Below are positions 13,148 through 14,659 of a DNA stretch of 14,659 nt, piece by piece. A program made the position numbers and the translations under genes. The DNA is from Kiritimatiellia bacterium (GTDB lineage Bacteria; Verrucomicrobiota; Kiritimatiellia; RFP12; DVOR01). The notes beneath the pieces were generated by a model, which saw only the letters and a program-made list of their open reading frames with translations, had not been told where the DNA came from and searched no databases. The stretch is from the NCBI GenBank assembly GCA_900771325.1, contig CAAGNN010000088.1, forward strand, positions 1 to 14,659. The letters run 5' to 3'. Each line of letters opens with the position of its first letter. Position 1 is the stretch's first letter.

Positions 13148-13264
13148 TGGTTTATCCGTAACTCGCTGTTGTAACGAACGCAGTTCGCAAACGTCCCGTT
13201 CTTCCTTGGGGTGTCCCGGCTTACGCTTACGTATTACCTGCGGTCACGAAGCGGCCACTTCGCC
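13148..13264 (-). other. Unexplained 117-nt gap between rplN and rplX with two small hairpins
   Basis: This space is far longer than the other gaps in this part of the operon (mostly under 25 nt). On the mRNA it holds a hairpin near the rplN end (GCGAAG/CTTCGT around TGGCCG, about 13245-13262). A second lies closer to rplX (CGAAC/GTTCG around a 3-nt loop, 13175-13187). A short direct repeat GTAAGC occurs at about 13219-13230. I see no convincing promoter and no gene. A ribosomal-protein-binding leader for the downstream genes is possible but unproven. Confidence 0.5.
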
Positions 13265-13630
13265 TCACACCACTTCGGGTGCGAGGGAAATGACCTTCAT
13301 CTGGCCCTTGTCGCGCAGTTCGCGCGCCACAGGCCCGAAAATGCGCGTGCCCATCGGGTTGTGCTTGGCATCCACGATGACGCAGGCATTCTGGTCGAAG
13401 CGGACGAAGGAGCCGTCGGGGCGCGCCAGGGGGTGCGCGGTGCGCACGATGAGCGCGAAGCAGACCTGGCCCTTCTTGACCGCGCCGGTCGGAGAGGCTT
13501 CCTGGATGGAGACGCGGATGATGTCCCCCACCCCGGCCGTGCGCTTGCGCTGGCCGAGGATGCGGAAGCACTTGGCGATCTTGGCGCCGGTGTTGTCGGC
13601 AACGACAAGCTTGCTTTCTTCCGTAATCAT
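13265..13630 (-). CDS. rplN: 50S ribosomal protein L14
   Basis: L14 lies at the subunit interface and contributes to an intersubunit bridge. The 121-residue product starts MITEESKLVVADNTGAK. It has the signature VGDIIRVSIQEASP, then KKGQVCFALIVRT and the late FDQNACVIVDAKHNPMGTRI. The C-terminus GPVARELRDKG is typical. GAGGAG is inside the end of rpsQ, and only 3 nt lie between the genes. Confidence 0.97.
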   Translation of the reverse strand: MITEESKLVVADNTGAKIAKCFRILGQRKRTAGVGDIIRVSIQEASPTGAVKKGQVCFALIVRTAHPLARPDGSFVRFDQNACVIVDAKHNPMGTRIFGPVARELRDKGQMKVISLAPEVV

Positions 13631-13633
13631 GGC

Positions 13634-13897
13634 TTACTTCTCCTCGATGGAGACCAGGCGCCAGCGCTTGGTCTTGCTCAACGGGCGGGTTTCCATAATC
13701 ACGACGGTGTCACCGACCTTTGCGGCGTTCTGCTCGTCGTGGGCATGGAACTTCACAGAGGCCTTGACGACCTTGCCGTAGACAGGGTGGAGCAGCCGGC
13801 GCTCAACGCGCACGACGATCGACTTGTCGCCGGACTTGCTGACGACGGTGCCCTTGCGCACCTTGCGCGAACCGCGCTCGACAGTAGTTTCACTCAT
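13634..13897 (-). CDS. rpsQ: 30S ribosomal protein S17
   Basis: S17 is a small primary 16S rRNA-binding protein with an OB-like barrel. The 87-residue protein has RKGTVVSKSGDKSIVVRVERR and HPVYGKVVKASVKFHAHDE. It also has VGDTVVIMETRPLSKTKRWRLV, all standard. Its start overlaps the rpmC stop by 4 nt (ATGA), indicating coupled translation. Confidence 0.97.
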   Translation of the reverse strand: MSETTVERGSRKVRKGTVVSKSGDKSIVVRVERRLLHPVYGKVVKASVKFHAHDEQNAAKVGDTVVIMETRPLSKTKRWRLVSIEEK

Positions 13898-14094
13898 TGG
13901 TTCACCTTCTTCTGGTTGGCCACCGTCTTGAGCTGAGCGATAGCCTTGCGCAGCTTGGCGATGGTGCCGGGGTTTTCAACGCCCTGGGCAGTAGAATTGT
14001 GCTTCAAGCGCAGGGAGCGGAGCTCAGTCTCCTTGTCACGGATCTGGGCGGCGATCTCCTCGGCGCTGAGGTTCTTGATTTCAGCAATCTTCAT
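13894..14094 (-). CDS. rpmC: 50S ribosomal protein L29
   Basis: L29 lies at the tunnel exit, near the docking site of trigger factor and SRP. The 66-residue helical protein has the expected N-terminal LSAEEIAAQIRDKETELRSL. The central N-rich turn is followed by GTIAKLRKAIAQLKTV. GGAG precedes the start, 15 nt after rplP. It shares 4 nt with rpsQ. Confidence 0.95.
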   Translation of the reverse strand: MKIAEIKNLSAEEIAAQIRDKETELRSLRLKHNSTAQGVENPGTIAKLRKAIAQLKTVANQKKVNQ

Positions 14095-14109
14095 GGCGTC
14101 TTCTCCGGA

Positions 14110-14517
14110 TTAGCGGGTGACGAGCTGGGTGCGGATACCGAGCTTGGTGTCGGCCAGGCGCAGGCACTCGCGGGCCAGCGATTCGGGGATGCCGCCCACC
14201 TCGAAGAGCACCTTGCCCGGGAGCACAACGGCCACCCAGAACTCGGGATTGCCCTTACCCGAACCCATACGCACTTCGATCGGCTTCTTGGTCACGGGCT
14301 TGTCGGGGAAGATACGCACCCAAAGCTTGCCCTTGCGCTTCATGTGGCGGTTGATGGCCACGCGGCAGGCTTCGATCTGGGTGTTGGTCACCCAGCCGCG
14401 GCCGAGCGCCTTGATACCGAACTCGCCGTAAGCGAGCTTGTCGCCATTGGTCGCGAAGCCCTTACGGGAGCCCTTCGAGACCTTACGATGCTTCACGCGT
14501 TTAGGCATGAGAGGCAT
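14110..14517 (-). CDS. rplP: 50S ribosomal protein L16
   Basis: L16 helps shape the A-site of the peptidyl-transferase centre. The 135-residue protein begins MPLMPKRVKHRKVSKG. It has the highly conserved GWVTNTQIEACRVAINRHMKR, then WVRIFPDKPVTKKP, GSGKGNPEFWVAVV and PGKVLFEVGG. ATG 14517 was chosen over ATGs at 14523 and 14547 because AGGAGG is 7 nt away and the N-terminus matches the family. The start lies within rpsC, overlapping its end by 17 nt. Confidence 0.96.
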   Translation of the reverse strand: MPLMPKRVKHRKVSKGSRKGFATNGDKLAYGEFGIKALGRGWVTNTQIEACRVAINRHMKRKGKLWVRIFPDKPVTKKPIEVRMGSGKGNPEFWVAVVLPGKVLFEVGGIPESLARECLRLADTKLGIRTQLVTR

Positions 14518-14659
14518 AAGCATTCCTCCTTCCGCGATCACCGCCACGCTGCTGGCGGGCAGGCTGGAAATCGTCGCGCTTGCAGATCCACACCTTCACG
14601 CCGATCTTGCCGGCGGTGGTGTTGGCTTCCACAAAGCCATAGTCAATGTTGGCGCGCAG
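14501..14659 (-). CDS. rpsC: 30S ribosomal protein S3, C-terminal end (cut by window edge)
   Basis: The last 52 codons of S3 are visible. They begin LRANIDYGFVEANTTAGKIG and continue VKVWICKRDD, the conserved end of the C-terminal domain. A basic Gln/Arg/Gly tail follows, ending NAYASHA and TAA at 14503-14501. S3 lines the mRNA entry tunnel. The gene continues off the right edge, so its start and full length are not visible. Its 3' end contains the rplP ribosome-binding site and start codon, making the two translationally linked. Confidence 0.95.
   Translation of the reverse strand: MRANIDYGFVEANTTAGKIGVKVWICKRDDFQPARQQRGGDRGRRNAYASHA

Noticed and set aside
14517..14547. Longer L16 start at 14547 or 14523.
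   Set aside because: The added residues do not match L16, ATG 14523 is too close to the Shine-Dalgarno, and ATG 14517 has ideal 7-nt spacing from AGGAGG.

Overview
The window holds a long ribosomal-protein cluster on the minus strand (about 14659 down to 3515) that faces a three-gene surface-sugar cassette on the plus strand (171-3359). A strong bidirectional terminator at 3467-3497 separates them. The DNA is GC-rich and bacterial. The cluster order on the minus strand is rpsC(end)-rplP-rpmC-rpsQ-rplN-rplX-rplE-rpsN-rpsH-rplF-rplR-rpsE-rplO-secY-adk-map-rpmJ-rpsM-rpsK-rpsD-rpoA-rplQ, the classical S10/spc/alpha run. There is no rpmD (L30) between rpsE and rplO, and no infA between map and rpmJ. 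S14 is the four-cysteine zinc form and S4 lacks zinc cysteines. Together these suggest a member of the PVC superphylum (Verrucomicrobiota, Kiritimatiellota or Lentisphaerota). That placement is an inference from gene content and general sequence look, not a database result.

Region 1-3359: the first 80 bases contain no gene I can identify. A rho-independent terminator-like hairpin (84-108) comes next. Then follow a GtrA-family four-helix membrane protein, a 508-residue FAD-dependent oxidoreductase of the amine-oxidase/UDP-galactopyranose-mutase-like type, and a polytopic membrane protein resembling GT87 (DUF2029) glycosyltransferases. Spacing is 11 nt and then a 14-nt overlap, so they read as one translationally coupled operon. 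The likely theme is a polyprenyl-phosphate-linked sugar that is modified, flipped and transferred outside the membrane.

Region 3515-6690: the alpha-operon part (rpmJ, rpsM, rpsK, rpsD, rpoA, rplQ) appears to have its own promoter at 6661-6690, with a perfect dyad symmetry filling the -35/-10 spacer. Region 6710-9540: map, adk and secY, tightly packed (map and adk overlap by 4 nt). Region 9805-14659: the spc part and the end of the S10 part, mostly with gaps under 30 nt.

The most unusual element is between rplO and secY (9574-9764). It is a tandem array of nine units at an exact 22-nt period, each a 15-nt module plus a 7-nt spacer. Every full unit has the same GC core in the same orientation, while the flanking 5-nt arms switch between complementary versions, so neighbouring units can form long hairpins. 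A further strong hairpin ends the array (9762-9786). Two more GC-rich hairpins, each with an 8-bp stem and 11-nt loop, sit just before the ribosome-binding sites of rpoA (4979-5005) and rplO (10278-10304). A 117-nt gap before rplX (13148-13264) is otherwise the only sizeable unexplained space within the operon.
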